64,000 bases of DNA from Parasedimentitalea denitrificans (GTDB taxonomy: Bacteria; Pseudomonadota; Alphaproteobacteria; Rhodobacterales; Rhodobacteraceae), in NCBI RefSeq assembly GCF_011813015.1, contig NZ_QHLQ01000014.1:54199-118198 (forward strand), read 5' to 3'. Position 1 is the stretch's first letter; the number at the start of each line of letters is the position of its first letter. The translations under genes were made by a program, and so were the position numbers. This document shows, one piece after another, positions 26,205 to 35,460 of this stretch. Below the pieces are notes generated by a model. The model made no database searches and was not told the DNA's origin. It saw only the letters and a list, made by a program, of their open reading frames with translations.

Positions 26205-27320
26205 TTAGAACTCCACCACAGCTCGGATCGATTTGCCCGCGTGCATCAACTCAAATCCCTCATTGATTTGGTCCAGTGTCAGCTTGTGCGTAATCATCGG
26301 GTCGATCTCGATTTTGCCATCCATGTACCAATCGACAATCTTGGGCACATCGGTCCGACCAGACGCACCACCAAAGGCAGTTCCGCGCCACGAGCGACCA
26401 GTAACCAGTTGGAACGGCCGGGTTGAGATTTCAGCCCCCGCCGGAGCCACGCCGATAATGATGCTTTCTCCCCACCCTTTGTGCGAAGCCTCTAGTGCGG
26501 TGCGCATGACATTGACGTTGCCAGTGGCGTCAAAGGTGTAATCAGCACCGCCCCCGGTTAGTTCGACCAGATGGGCCACCAGGTCACCGTCGACCTCTGA
26601 CGGGTTGACAAAGTCGGTCATGCCAAAACGGGTGGCCATTTCCACTTTACCCGCATTCAAGTCGACGCCAACGATTTGATCTGCACCGGCCAATCGTAAT
26701 CCCTGAATCACGTTCAGACCAATACCACCTAGGCCAAACACAATCGCAGTTGATCCAATTTCCACTTTAGCGGTGTTAATCACCGCGCCAATGCCGGTGG
26801 TGACGCCACAACCGATGTAACAGATCTTGTCGAACGGCGCGTCCTTGCGGACTTTGGCCAATGCGATTTCAGGTACCACAGTGTGGTTGGCAAAGGTTGA
26901 GCAGCCCATGTAGTGATGGATCGGCGTGCCATCTAACATCGAAAAGCGGGTGGACCCATCGGGCAACAGCCCTTGCCCCTGTGTGGAACGGATTGACTGA
27001 CACAGGTTGGTCTTGGGATTCAGGCAGTAATCGCACTCACGACATTCCGGCGTATACAGTGGGATTACGTGGTCGCCCACTTCAAGGCTGGTCACGCCCT
27101 CGCCAACCTCGATCACCACGCCGGCCCCTTCATGGCCAAGAATAGCGGGAAAGATGCCTTCGGGGTCGTCGCCCGAACGGGTGAATTCATCAGTATGGCA
27201 CAGACCTGTGGCCTTGATCTCAACCAGAACCTCGCCCGCACGCGGACCTTCCAGATTGACATCCATGACCTGTAGGGGCTGACCTGCTGCAACGGCAACG
27301 GCGGCGCGTGTTCTCATCAT
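26205..27320 (-). CDS. S-(hydroxymethyl)glutathione dehydrogenase / class III alcohol dehydrogenase
   Basis: About 371 residues. The catalytic zinc ligands are Cys in GLCHTDE, His in GHEGAG and Cys in IGCGVTTG; the structural zinc site is the four-Cys run CRECDYCLNPKTNLC. The NAD-binding motif reads VFGLGGIGLNVIQG. The enzyme oxidises the spontaneous adduct of formaldehyde and glutathione to S-formylglutathione, and may reduce S-nitrosoglutathione. ATG 27320 follows AAAGGA by seven bases; the upstream ATG at 27338 has no such site. No S-formylglutathione hydrolase gene is adjacent. The gene is monocistronic with a strong terminator. Symbols in use include frmA, adhC and flhA. Confidence 0.93.
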   Translation of the reverse strand: MMRTRAAVAVAAGQPLQVMDVNLEGPRAGEVLVEIKATGLCHTDEFTRSGDDPEGIFPAILGHEGAGVVIEVGEGVTSLEVGDHVIPLYTPECRECDYCLNPKTNLCQSIRSTQGQGLLPDGSTRFSMLDGTPIHHYMGCSTFANHTVVPEIALAKVRKDAPFDKICYIGCGVTTGIGAVINTAKVEIGSTAIVFGLGGIGLNVIQGLRLAGADQIVGVDLNAGKVEMATRFGMTDFVNPSEVDGDLVAHLVELTGGGADYTFDATGNVNVMRTALEASHKGWGESIIIGVAPAGAEISTRPFQLVTGRSWRGTAFGGASGRTDVPKIVDWYMDGKIEIDPMITHKLTLDQINEGFELMHAGKSIRAVVEF

Positions 27321-27609
27321 TTTAATATCCTTTTCCATAGAGGCCCAAAATTAGAGCGCGGCAATGACGTTGATGAAAGGGGCCGACAGTCTGCGCTCTT
27401 TTGGGTTGTCACAAGACCTAACCAAGCGAGTTAGTCCGTGCAAGTTCGACTGCCCAAATTACCATCCGTTGCTGATGCCCAATCCTACTATTGCGACAAT
27501 CGGCCGGTTTCTTGCGCCATCTGGGCAGGGCATTCATTACAATTATCCAATAGCAAATCGCCCGCGTCTATTTTTTTGACGGATCTGGAGCTTTCTTTGA
27601 AGTTCCCTC

Positions 27610-27640
27610 TTGACCCTCCCGTCACGGGAACCTTCATATG
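27610..27640 (+). promoter_or_regulatory. CueR/HmrR-type promoter of copA
   Basis: TTGACC (27610-27615) and CATATG (27635-27640) are separated by 19 bases, the over-long spacing typical of MerR-family promoters and identical to my recollection of the E. coli copA promoter geometry. The spacer holds the imperfect dyad CCCTCCC...GGGAACC. Transcription would begin near 27647, which argues for the copA start at 27674 rather than the upstream ATGs. Confidence 0.7.
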
Positions 27641-27673
27641 CAGAAGGATAGAATGACTTCCAAAGGGTTTCCC

Positions 27674-30175
27674 ATGTCCGCCAACACTCATATTACATTG
27701 CAATTGTCGGGTCTTAACTGCGCCAGCTGCGTCGGCCGAGCCGAGCGCGCGCTTGCTGCCGTGGACGGAGTAGAACAGGTTTCGGTTAATTTGGCGACGT
27801 CCACCGCTCAGGTTGATGGAAAGCAAAACCTGCCGCTGGACCATCTGACCAATGCGTTGGCTGATGCTGGTTATCCCGCTGTAGAAACACAGACCTCGTT
27901 GCGGATTGAAAACCTCAGCTGTGCTTCATGTGTGGGCCGAGCTGAGCGTGCTTTGCAGGCTGTGCCGGGAGTGATCTCGGCCAGTGTCAATCTGGCTAGC
28001 CAAAGTGCGGAGGTGGGGTATGTCGTCGGCGCCACCAGTGCAGGTGACCTTGCCAGGGCAGTAACTGCGGCAGGCTATCCAGGGCATTTTCGAGATGACG
28101 CGCTGGATGAGCAAGCCCAGACAGATCAGCACAGGGATGATGAAATTCAGCAGCTAGGACGTCAGGTTCTGATTGCCGGAATTTTGACGCTGCCAGTGTT
28201 CCTTATCGAAATGGGGGGGCACATGATCCCGGCGCTGCATCACTGGGTCGCGGCGAATATTGGCATGCAAAACAGCTACCTTCTGCAATTCGTCCTGACC
28301 TCGGCAGTCTTGATGGGGCCGGGCCGGGCGTTCTACTCCAAAGGGTTTGCTGCGTTGTTGCGGGCTGCGCCAGATATGAACTCACTGGTGGCATTGGGAA
28401 CGTCTGCGGCATACGGCTTCTCCCTAGTTTCGACATTTGTACCAGCGATGCTGCCTGCCGGAACAGCCAATGTATATTATGAGGCCGCAGCGGTGATTGT
28501 GGTGCTCATACTGTTGGGCCGCTGGCTAGAGGCGCGCGCCAAGGGGCGGACGGGTGCCGCGATCCGGAAACTGGTGGGCCTACAGGTCCCAAGCGCGCTG
28601 GTGGTGAAGGATGGCAAGGCAGTTGAGACTGCGATCGAACAGATTTCTGTAAATGACCTGATCCGCACCCGTCCGGGTGAGCGCATTGCGGTGGATGGAG
28701 AAATCACCTCGGGTCAGTCCTATGTGGACGAAAGCATGATCACAGGTGAACCCATTCCAGTTGCAAAATCAGCAGGCGATCCAGTGACTGCTGGCACCGT
28801 GAACGGCAATGGCGGGCTTGAATTCAGGGCGACCAGAGTTGGCCGCGACACACTGCTGGCGCAGATTATCCAAATGGTCGAGCAGGCCCAGGGTGCAAAA
28901 CTGCCGGTGCAAGGGTTGGTTGACCGCATCACTTTATGGTTTGTACCGGCTGTCATTGCGGCTGCGGCTCTGACAATTTTGACCTGGTTTTTGTTTGGTC
29001 CTGATCCGGCGTTATCCTTTGCTCTGGTGGCGGGCGTGTCAGTTTTGATCATTGCCTGCCCATGTGCCATGGGGCTGGCAACTCCAACTTCGATCATGGT
29101 AGGAACCGGGCGCGCTGCTGAAATGGGTGTGCTGTTTCGCAAGGGCGACGCGCTGCAACAGTTGCAAGAGATCAAATTGGTGGCGTTGGACAAGACCGGA
29201 ACGCTGACAAAGGGCCAGCCCAGCCTGACAACATTCACCTGCGCACCTGGCTTTACCCGCGAAACTGTTTTGCCTTTGGTAGCAGCTGCAGAAACCCAAT
29301 CTGAACACCCGATTGCACAGGCACTGGTGGCTGCTGCAGGCCCCGATCTTGCACAGGCCAGCAATGTTGAGGCGATCCCAGGATACGGGCTCCGCGCAGA
29401 TGTTGGCGGTCTGGCGCTATTGGTCGGGGCCGACCGGCTGATGCAACGAGAAGGCATCGAAATCGGAGCCCTGGCAGAGACCGGCGCAGAATTGGCCAAG
29501 CGCGGTGAGACACCTTTGTATGCCGCAATTGACGGCAAGATAGCCGCTGTTATCGCGGTCTCCGACCCGATCAAACAAGGGACCCGCGCTGCAATTCAGG
29601 CCTTTCACCAACAGGGCCTGAAGGTCGCAATGATCACCGGAGACAACGCTGCAACCGCAGCTGTGATTGCCGCTGATCTGGGCATCGACGCGGTCAAGGC
29701 CGAATGCCTTCCGGGGCAAAAGGTCGAGGTACTAGAACAGTTGAAATCAGAACATGGTGCAGTGGGGTTTGTCGGTGATGGTATTAACGATGCCCCAGCC
29801 TTGGCTACTGCCGAAGTTGGCATTGCCATCGGCACCGGCACTGACGTCGCAATCGAGGCCGCAGATGTTGTGCTAATGTCCGGCGACCTGCGCGGCGTCG
29901 TCAATGCGCTGACTGTCAGCCGCGCCACCATGCGCAATATCCGACAGAACCTGGTTTGGGCCTTTGGCTACAATGTGTTGCTGATACCGGTGGCCGCTGG
30001 TGTTCTGTACCCCTTTGGTGGGCCGTTACTTTCCCCCGCTCTGGCGGCTGGTGCAATGGCCCTGTCCAGCGTCTTTGTTCTCAGCAATGCGCTACGCTTG
30101 CGTCGCCTGCGCCCTGCATTGGCTGAAGCACCCTCAACTCTGGACGCGGCGTTGGTCGCAAACCCTGCAGAATAG
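27674..30175 (+). CDS. copA: Copper-exporting P1B-type ATPase
   Basis: About 833 residues. Two N-terminal heavy-metal domains carry CASC motifs (GLNCASC near residue 16 and NLSCASC about 70 residues later). Then come eight membrane segments with the intramembrane CPC motif ([12 protein letters not shown]), the phosphorylation site DKTGT, the SEHPIA motif of the nucleotide domain and [11 protein letters not shown] plus HP marks the Cu(I) subgroup. It pumps Cu(I) out of the cytoplasm. In-frame ATGs exist at 27638 and 27653, but ATG 27674 lies behind AAAGGG and downstream of the predicted transcription start. cueR follows nine bases after the stop, giving a self-regulating copper unit. Confidence 0.95.
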   Translation: MSANTHITLQLSGLNCASCVGRAERALAAVDGVEQVSVNLATSTAQVDGKQNLPLDHLTNALADAGYPAVETQTSLRIENLSCASCVGRAERALQAVPGVISASVNLASQSAEVGYVVGATSAGDLARAVTAAGYPGHFRDDALDEQAQTDQHRDDEIQQLGRQVLIAGILTLPVFLIEMGGHMIPALHHWVAANIGMQNSYLLQFVLTSAVLMGPGRAFYSKGFAALLRAAPDMNSLVALGTSAAYGFSLVSTFVPAMLPAGTANVYYEAAAVIVVLILLGRWLEARAKGRTGAAIRKLVGLQVPSALVVKDGKAVETAIEQISVNDLIRTRPGERIAVDGEITSGQSYVDESMITGEPIPVAKSAGDPVTAGTVNGNGGLEFRATRVGRDTLLAQIIQMVEQAQGAKLPVQGLVDRITLWFVPAVIAAAALTILTWFLFGPDPALSFALVAGVSVLIIACPCAMGLATPTSIMVGTGRAAEMGVLFRKGDALQQLQEIKLVALDKTGTLTKGQPSLTTFTCAPGFTRETVLPLVAAAETQSEHPIAQALVAAAGPDLAQASNVEAIPGYGLRADVGGLALLVGADRLMQREGIEIGALAETGAELAKRGETPLYAAIDGKIAAVIAVSDPIKQGTRAAIQAFHQQGLKVAMITGDNAATAAVIAADLGIDAVKAECLPGQKVEVLEQLKSEHGAVGFVGDGINDAPALATAEVGIAIGTGTDVAIEAADVVLMSGDLRGVVNALTVSRATMRNIRQNLVWAFGYNVLLIPVAAGVLYPFGGPLLSPALAAGAMALSSVFVLSNALRLRRLRPALAEAPSTLDAALVANPAE

Positions 30176-30184
30176 GAGGCTGGT

Positions 30185-30586
30185 ATGAACATCGGTGACG
30201 TTTCCACCCGCTTGGGCCTACCCGCTAAAACGATCCGCTACTACGAAGACATCGGATTGATCAAACCGCTGCGCTCAGCCAATGGCTACCGCACTTTTGT
30301 TGCAGCTGACGTACATCGGCTAGCCTTTTTGGGCCGCGCCCGGGCGCTGGGCTTCACCATCGAGGATTGCCGTACCCTCATGGCGCTTTATCATGACGAA
30401 AGCCGTGCCAGCTCCGACGTCAAAGACTTGGCCAAGGACCACCTGGGCAAGATAGAGGCTAAAATTCACGATTTACAGATGATGCATGAAACTCTGAGTG
30501 AACTGGTCAATACCTGTGCCGGTGACAATCGCCCGGACTGCCCAATCCTCAGCGACCTGTCCGGCCTCAGCTCAACACTTAGCTAA
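30185..30586 (+). CDS. cueR: Copper-responsive MerR-family activator CueR/HmrR
   Basis: A 133-residue MerR-family protein with an N-terminal winged helix (MNIGDVSTRLGLPAKTIRYY), a dimerisation helix and the Cu(I)-binding loop CAGDNRPDC. Its Cys-X7-Cys spacing equals that of CueR. It starts behind AGGAGG. It is cotranscribed with copA and should activate the 19-bp-spacer promoter at 27.6 kb when Cu(I) rises. A rho-independent terminator follows. Confidence 0.93.
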   Translation: MNIGDVSTRLGLPAKTIRYYEDIGLIKPLRSANGYRTFVAADVHRLAFLGRARALGFTIEDCRTLMALYHDESRASSDVKDLAKDHLGKIEAKIHDLQMMHETLSELVNTCAGDNRPDCPILSDLSGLSSTLS

Positions 30587-30593
30587 CGTCAAA

Positions 30594-30637
30594 GCGCCCA
30601 GACCTGTGTTTTACGCGGCCCTGGGCTTCTTTTTGCT
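30594..30637 (+). terminator. Terminator of the copA-cueR operon
   Basis: GCCCAG pairs with CTGGGC across a loop of about 20 bases and is followed by TTCTTTTT. It begins eight bases after the cueR stop. Confidence 0.7.
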
Positions 30638-30659
30638 GAAAATACTCAATCCAAAGGTC

Positions 30660-30682
30660 GCCACCAGCACGACGCTGGTGGC
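30660..30682 (-). terminator. Perfect 9-bp hairpin after the BKACE gene
   Basis: GCCACCAGC and GCTGGTGGC flank the loop ACGAC, just after the BKACE stop on the minus strand. It is followed by the weak T-run ACCTTTGG. It probably ends BKACE transcription and insulates it from the copper operon. Confidence 0.6.
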
Positions 30683-30690
30683 GGCATGGT

Positions 30691-31521
30691 TTAGGCAGGA
30701 CGCAGACCCAAAATCTCGCGCGCCTGCTGCCAGGTCGCAACAGGACGCTCATATTTTTCACATAGCTTGGCTGTACGGGCAACCAATGCCGCATTGGACG
30801 GTGCGAGTGTCTCACGGTCCAGACGCATGTTGTCTTCCAGTCCTGTGCGGGTGTGCCCACCAGCAGCAATCGCCCATTCGTTGATCTGGAGTTGTCCAAC
30901 TCCAACGCCAGCACCACACCATTGCGCATCGGGTGCCAGGCGTTTCAAAGTCCTGACGTAGAATTCAAACACTTCCTCATCCACCGGCATGGCGTTCAAA
31001 ACGCCCATAACAAACTGAACGTACAGGGTACCCGCAATACGACCATCCCGGTTCATTTTCACCGCTTGGTGGATATGAGACAGGTCAAAGGCCTCAACTT
31101 CAGGCTTTACCTCATAGGTGCGCATTTCCGAGGCGAGCCAATCAACCAGGCCAGGCGAGTTTTCGTAAACGCGGGTCGGGAAATTGTTCGACCCAACGGA
31201 AAGTGACGCCATGTCTGGGCGCAGCGGCAACATGCCACCACGATCTTTGCCCGCACCGGACCTACCGCCTGTCGACAGCTGAATGATCATGCCGGGGCAA
31301 TGCTTCTGCAGCCCCTCCATCAGTAGGCCAAATTTCTCTGGGTCCGAAGTCGGTGTCTCGTCATCATTGCGCACATGACAGTGAGCGATCGAGGCACCGG
31401 CCTCGAAGGATTCATGTGTGCTTTCAATTTGCTCTGCAACGGTGATCGGCACCGCAGGATTGTTCTCCTTGCGCGCGACCGAGCCGGTGATTGCTACGCA
31501 GATGATACAGGGGGTACTCAT
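30691..31521 (-). CDS. Beta-keto acid cleavage enzyme (BKACE, DUF849)
   Basis: A 276-residue TIM-barrel protein of the BKACE family. Zinc ligands His-X-His appear in AHCHVR, and a later Glu in HTRTGLEDNM matches the third. QLSTGGRSG and SLSVGSNNFPTRVYENS are conserved family segments. BKACEs condense a beta-keto acid with acetyl-CoA to give acetoacetate and a CoA ester; known substrates include 3-keto-5-aminohexanoate (lysine fermentation) and dehydrocarnitine. The family has many specificities and the sequence does not settle this one. The gene stands alone, divergent from the branched-chain-type transporter. Confidence 0.88.
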   Translation of the reverse strand: MSTPCIICVAITGSVARKENNPAVPITVAEQIESTHESFEAGASIAHCHVRNDDETPTSDPEKFGLLMEGLQKHCPGMIIQLSTGGRSGAGKDRGGMLPLRPDMASLSVGSNNFPTRVYENSPGLVDWLASEMRTYEVKPEVEAFDLSHIHQAVKMNRDGRIAGTLYVQFVMGVLNAMPVDEEVFEFYVRTLKRLAPDAQWCGAGVGVGQLQINEWAIAAGGHTRTGLEDNMRLDRETLAPSNAALVARTAKLCEKYERPVATWQQAREILGLRPA

Positions 31522-31947
31522 GGGATGATCCTAGATTTCAATGATGTCAAAAACACAGTTCTGTCCTCACCACGATGGCGAAAATCCAAATCTTTGACTG
31601 TCTTAATGATAAGTCCCGCAGGATGTGCATTCAATGTTTTTCATGGCTTGACCACGGTTCAATTGACCGTTGTTTGAATACCGCACAAACAGAAGCTGAA
31701 TGCGTAATATCTTGGAGAATATTGGGCTGCGCAATTGAGAAATGGGGGCAGACTACGCAGATTCTCGCAACTTTCGCGTGTTTCCTGTCTGTCCGTTTCT
31801 GTTGACAGCTAAAAAATTGACTCGCTAATTTGATATTGAAGCGTTCCGGGCGGTGCTTTTGGGAGAGACCCGACCCAAGCGATTAACTCGCGACTGGTCC
31901 GGTAATGTCCGGACAACACAACGCTCATCAGAGCGGGGGAGGACAGT
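31522..31947. other. Divergent intergenic region upstream of the liv-type operon
   Basis: A 426-base AT-richer region between the BKACE gene (minus) and the ABC transporter operon (plus). I see no gene. The strong GGGGGAGGA at about 31936-31944 serves the TTG start of the first transporter gene. Confidence 0.45.
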
Positions 31948-32823
31948 TTGGAAGTTTTGCAGCTGCTGGTTAGCGGGCTTGCGAACGGCTGTGTTTACGG
32001 CCTGATCGCGCTTGGGTTTGTGCTGATTTACAAAGCGACCGAGGCGGTGAACTTCGCTCAGGGTGACTTTATGATGCTGGGCGCCTTTGTGACGCTGGGC
32101 CTAACCAATGCTGAATACATGCACCTGCCATTTTGGCTGGCGGCCCCGCTGGCAATTCTGATCATGGCGGTGTTGGGCTACCTGCTCGATTACTTTGTGT
32201 TGCGCCATCTGTTTGGTCAAAGCCAGACAGCGGTTGTCATCCTGACCATTGCGCTGGGCTTTGTGATCCGTTTTGTGGCTGGGGTGATCTGGGGACATGA
32301 GCCGCAGACATTGGAAAGCCCTCTGGCATTTGGAGACGTTCACCTGGGGAGCGTAGTGCTGGGCATGGCGGATGTGGCGGTGATCATAGTGACGGTGTTG
32401 ATGACGCTGTTCCTGTACCAGTTCTTTCAGCGCACTAAGCTGGGCTTGGCAATGCAGGCTGCCAGCCAGAACCAGATGGCAGCCTATTACATGGGCATTC
32501 CAGTAAAACGGGTTCAGGGGTTGATATGGGGGCTGTCCGGCGCAACTGCGGCGGTGGCGGGTATTTTGTTTGCCTCAAAGGGCGCGATAGACCCAAATGT
32601 TGGACTGTTGGGGATCAAAGCCTTTGCAGCGGCGGTGATAGGCGGCTTTGGGTCGCTCCCCGGGGCCTTGGCTGGTGGACTGATCGTTGGGGTGATTGAA
32701 CCCTTCGCCTCACGTTACTTTGCTGCCGGTTATTCTCAAATCGCCCCTTACGCCCTACTATTGATTGTACTGGTGGTGCGCCCGAATGGGCTGTTCAGCC
32801 AGGTTCGGATCAAGAAGGTCTGA
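31948..32823 (+). CDS. Branched-chain-type ABC transporter permease, LivH-like
   Basis: A 291-residue permease with about eight membrane helices. It opens with LLVSGLANGCVYGLIALGFV and has FAQGDFMMLGAF and AFAAAVIGGFGSLPGALAGG, hallmarks of LivH. The start is TTG 31948, four bases after GGAGGA; no in-frame ATG lies near. It pairs with the LivM-like protein. Substrates of this class range from leucine/isoleucine/valine to urea, amides and aromatic acids. An acyl-CoA synthetase in the same operon suggests a carboxylic acid here. Confidence 0.92.
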   Translation: MEVLQLLVSGLANGCVYGLIALGFVLIYKATEAVNFAQGDFMMLGAFVTLGLTNAEYMHLPFWLAAPLAILIMAVLGYLLDYFVLRHLFGQSQTAVVILTIALGFVIRFVAGVIWGHEPQTLESPLAFGDVHLGSVVLGMADVAVIIVTVLMTLFLYQFFQRTKLGLAMQAASQNQMAAYYMGIPVKRVQGLIWGLSGATAAVAGILFASKGAIDPNVGLLGIKAFAAAVIGGFGSLPGALAGGLIVGVIEPFASRYFAAGYSQIAPYALLLIVLVVRPNGLFSQVRIKKV

Positions 32824-32825
32824 CA

Positions 32826-33911
32826 GTGCGCATCCAGTTCAAAACCTCATACAATGATGATATCCGCCTGTTCCCAGATCGCTGGACGCTGGGCGTATAT
32901 ACAACACTGTTGGTAATGGCCTTTGCGCTGCCGCTGTTGATTGGTGAGTTCTATCTGGGTGAAGTCACCAATGTGCTGATCTGGGCCATTGCTGGGTTGG
33001 GGTTGATGCTTCTGACAGGGCAGGCGGGTCAGGTCAGTCTGGGTCACGCTGCCTTTCTGGCAATAGGTTGTTACACCAACACCATCCTGATTGAGGCGGG
33101 CTTGTCTTTTATTTTGGCCTTCCCGCTAGCTGGCGTGATCACTGGCATGGTGGGTGCAATCATCGCAATTCCTGCGCTGCGGCTGCACGGAATTTATCTG
33201 GCAATTGCGACAATTGCCCTGTCGATCTTGGCGGATGACATCATCGTGCTGTTGGATCCCTGGACCGGCGGGGTCAGCGGAAAGTTCCCGGATATGATCA
33301 CAATCTTCGGGTTAGAGATTGAACGTTGGTCGATGCCGACGCGGTTCTATTACCTAGTGTTGCTAGTGACGATCCTCTGCACGCTATTCTATCGTAACTT
33401 ACTTCGGTCCCCCTTGGGTCGGGCTTTTGCAGCAGTGCGCGACAGCGAGGTTTCCGCCACTGCGATGGGCGTTCATATCGCGCGCACCAAGACCAAGGCC
33501 TTTGGCCTGTCCTGCATGATCACCGGCTGGGCAGGGGCGCTGATGGGCTATTACGCAGGCGCGTTCAATAACGAGACTTTCTCGTTGGTGATTTCGATCA
33601 CCTTGCTGATGATGATTGTGATTGGTGGTCTGGGGTCGATCCACGGCGCGTTCTTTGGTGCGGTGGTGGTGGCGTTCCTGCCGCAGGTGTTGTCGATCCT
33701 TAAAGGTGCGGTTCTAGGTGGAGGCGTCGCCATTCCCGGGCTGGAAACGGGTGTGTTCGGAATGATCCTGATCCTGTTCATTCTGTTCGAACCAATGGGC
33801 ATTTATGGCCGCTGGCTAAAAATCCGCACCTGGTTCGAATTGTTCCCCTTTGCGCGCAAGGACATGTTCCGCCGCCAGAAAAGCTATCTGAAAACGGAGC
33901 GTCTGCGATGA
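32826..33911 (+). CDS. Branched-chain-type ABC transporter permease, LivM-like
   Basis: A 361-residue permease with about ten membrane helices. Family segments are GLGLMLLTGQAGQVSLGHAA, RLHGIYLAIATIALS and VIGGLGSIHGAFFGA. GTG 32826 is two bases after the livH-like stop. It ends with a basic cytoplasmic tail and overlaps the next gene by four bases (ATGA). It forms the channel with the LivH-like protein. Confidence 0.92.
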   Translation: MRIQFKTSYNDDIRLFPDRWTLGVYTTLLVMAFALPLLIGEFYLGEVTNVLIWAIAGLGLMLLTGQAGQVSLGHAAFLAIGCYTNTILIEAGLSFILAFPLAGVITGMVGAIIAIPALRLHGIYLAIATIALSILADDIIVLLDPWTGGVSGKFPDMITIFGLEIERWSMPTRFYYLVLLVTILCTLFYRNLLRSPLGRAFAAVRDSEVSATAMGVHIARTKTKAFGLSCMITGWAGALMGYYAGAFNNETFSLVISITLLMMIVIGGLGSIHGAFFGAVVVAFLPQVLSILKGAVLGGGVAIPGLETGVFGMILILFILFEPMGIYGRWLKIRTWFELFPFARKDMFRRQKSYLKTERLR

Positions 33912-34675
33912 GCCTGCTGAAGATCAAGGACGCGACATTGAAATTTGGCGGTGTGGTCGCTGTGGACGATCTGAGCCTGTCGGTCGAGGAGGGTGAGATT
34001 TACGCCATCGTCGGGCCAAATGGGGCAGGCAAGTCGACTGTCTTCAACCTGATTTCGCGGTTCTACCAACCGTTTTCAGGCAGCATCAGTTTTGACGGGC
34101 AGAACCTGCTGGACCGCTCGGCAGATCAGGTGGCGGACCTAGGCATCGCGCGCACGTTTCAGAATATTGAACTGTTCGACCATGCCACTGTGCTGCAAAA
34201 TCTGCTGGTAGGGCGCCACCGGCATCGTAAGACCTCAATGGTCGAGGAGCTGTTCTTTGCCCCTCGTGTACGACGAGAGGAACTGGCGCATCGCGAAGCT
34301 GTAGAGGAAATAATCGACTTTCTGGATCTTCAGCCATACCGCGACAAAATGATTGCTGGCTTGCCTTACGGGGTGCGCAAAGTGGTGGAGCTGGGCCGGG
34401 CACTGGCATCAGGCCCAAGCCTGTTGCTGCTGGACGAACCGGCCTCGGGTCTATCTGTCGAAGAAACCCAAGACATGCGCTGGTGGATCGACGACATCCG
34501 CAAACAGATGGGCATCACTGTGTTGATGGTGGAACACGACATGGGACTAGTCTCCAGTGTTAGTGATCGGGTGCTGGCTTTGGCGGATGGGGCCAAACTG
34601 GCCGAGGGCACTCCGGCGCAGGTGCAGGCAGACCCCGCCGTGATCGAGGCCTATCTGGGCGCAGGTGCGGTGTAA
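33908..34675 (+). CDS. Branched-chain-type ABC transporter ATPase, LivG-like
   Basis: A 255-residue ATPase with Walker A GPNGAGKST and Walker B LLLLDEPASGL. A LivG-type signature region reads LPYGVRKVVELGRAL, where the usual LSGGQ is replaced by a YG form. The His switch lies in MVEHDMGLV. It overlaps the upstream permease gene by four bases and the next ATPase by one. Confidence 0.93.
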   Translation: MSLLKIKDATLKFGGVVAVDDLSLSVEEGEIYAIVGPNGAGKSTVFNLISRFYQPFSGSISFDGQNLLDRSADQVADLGIARTFQNIELFDHATVLQNLLVGRHRHRKTSMVEELFFAPRVRREELAHREAVEEIIDFLDLQPYRDKMIAGLPYGVRKVVELGRALASGPSLLLLDEPASGLSVEETQDMRWWIDDIRKQMGITVLMVEHDMGLVSSVSDRVLALADGAKLAEGTPAQVQADPAVIEAYLGAGAV

Positions 34676-35448
34676 TGGGTGAGCCGCTGCTAGAAATCAA
34701 GAATCTAGAGAGTTATTATGGTCCAATCATGGCTATTCGCGGTGTTTCCTTGAAGGTTGAGAAGGGCCAGATCGTCACTGTCCTTGGTGCGAATGGAGCT
34801 GGAAAGTCGACCTTGCTAAGAACCATTTCCGGTATCATGGACCCGGAAAAGGGGCAGGTGTTGTTTAAGGGCGACGAAGTCCAGGGGCAGGAACCGCATA
34901 AGATTGTTCAACGCGGTATCGTGCATGTGCCGGAAGGGCGCGAGGTGTTCCCGCTACTGACGGTGGATGAAAACCTGACACTGGGCGCCTACACCCGCAG
35001 TGACCGGGCCGGAGTTCAGCGCGACCGTGAGATGGTGTTTGATTACTTCCCCATTTTGGCCGAACGGCGCAGTCAAGAGGCAGGCACCCTGTCCGGTGGG
35101 CAACAGCAGATGCTGGCAATCGGCCGTGGGTTGATGCTGCGGCCCGAGATCATGTTGCTGGATGAGCCCTCGCTGGGGCTGTCACCGATATTGGTACAAG
35201 AGATCTTTGCCATCCTGCGTCGGTTGAATGACGAACGGCAGGTCACGATGATGCTGGTAGAGCAGAACGCCCGCATTGCACTGGATCTGGCCGACGTTGG
35301 CTACGTGATGGAAATCGGGCGCATCGTAATGGATGGCACCGCTGACCGACTGATGCAAAGCGAAGACATCAAGGCATTCTATCTGGGCCACCAAGAGACA
35401 GGCCAACGAGGCGAACGACGCTGGAAACGTAAAAAGACCTGGCGATAG
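34675..35448 (+). CDS. Branched-chain-type ABC transporter ATPase, LivF-like
   Basis: A 257-residue ATPase with Walker A GANGAGKST, signature LSGGQQQM, Walker B IMLLDEPSLGL and MLVEQNARIALDLAD, the LivF version of the switch region. It has a basic C-terminal tail (ERRWKRKKTW). It pairs with the LivG-like ATPase. The acyl-CoA synthetase gene begins 12 bases later. Confidence 0.93.
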   Translation: MGEPLLEIKNLESYYGPIMAIRGVSLKVEKGQIVTVLGANGAGKSTLLRTISGIMDPEKGQVLFKGDEVQGQEPHKIVQRGIVHVPEGREVFPLLTVDENLTLGAYTRSDRAGVQRDREMVFDYFPILAERRSQEAGTLSGGQQQMLAIGRGLMLRPEIMLLDEPSLGLSPILVQEIFAILRRLNDERQVTMMLVEQNARIALDLADVGYVMEIGRIVMDGTADRLMQSEDIKAFYLGHQETGQRGERRWKRKKTWR

Positions 35449-35460
35449 GGGGCGGAGGCG

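Noticed and set aside
28720..29574. A 284-codon minus-strand frame inside copA
   Set aside because: The plus strand encodes all catalytic motifs of a Cu-ATPase here. The antisense frame is Ala/Ser/Thr-rich low-complexity sequence.
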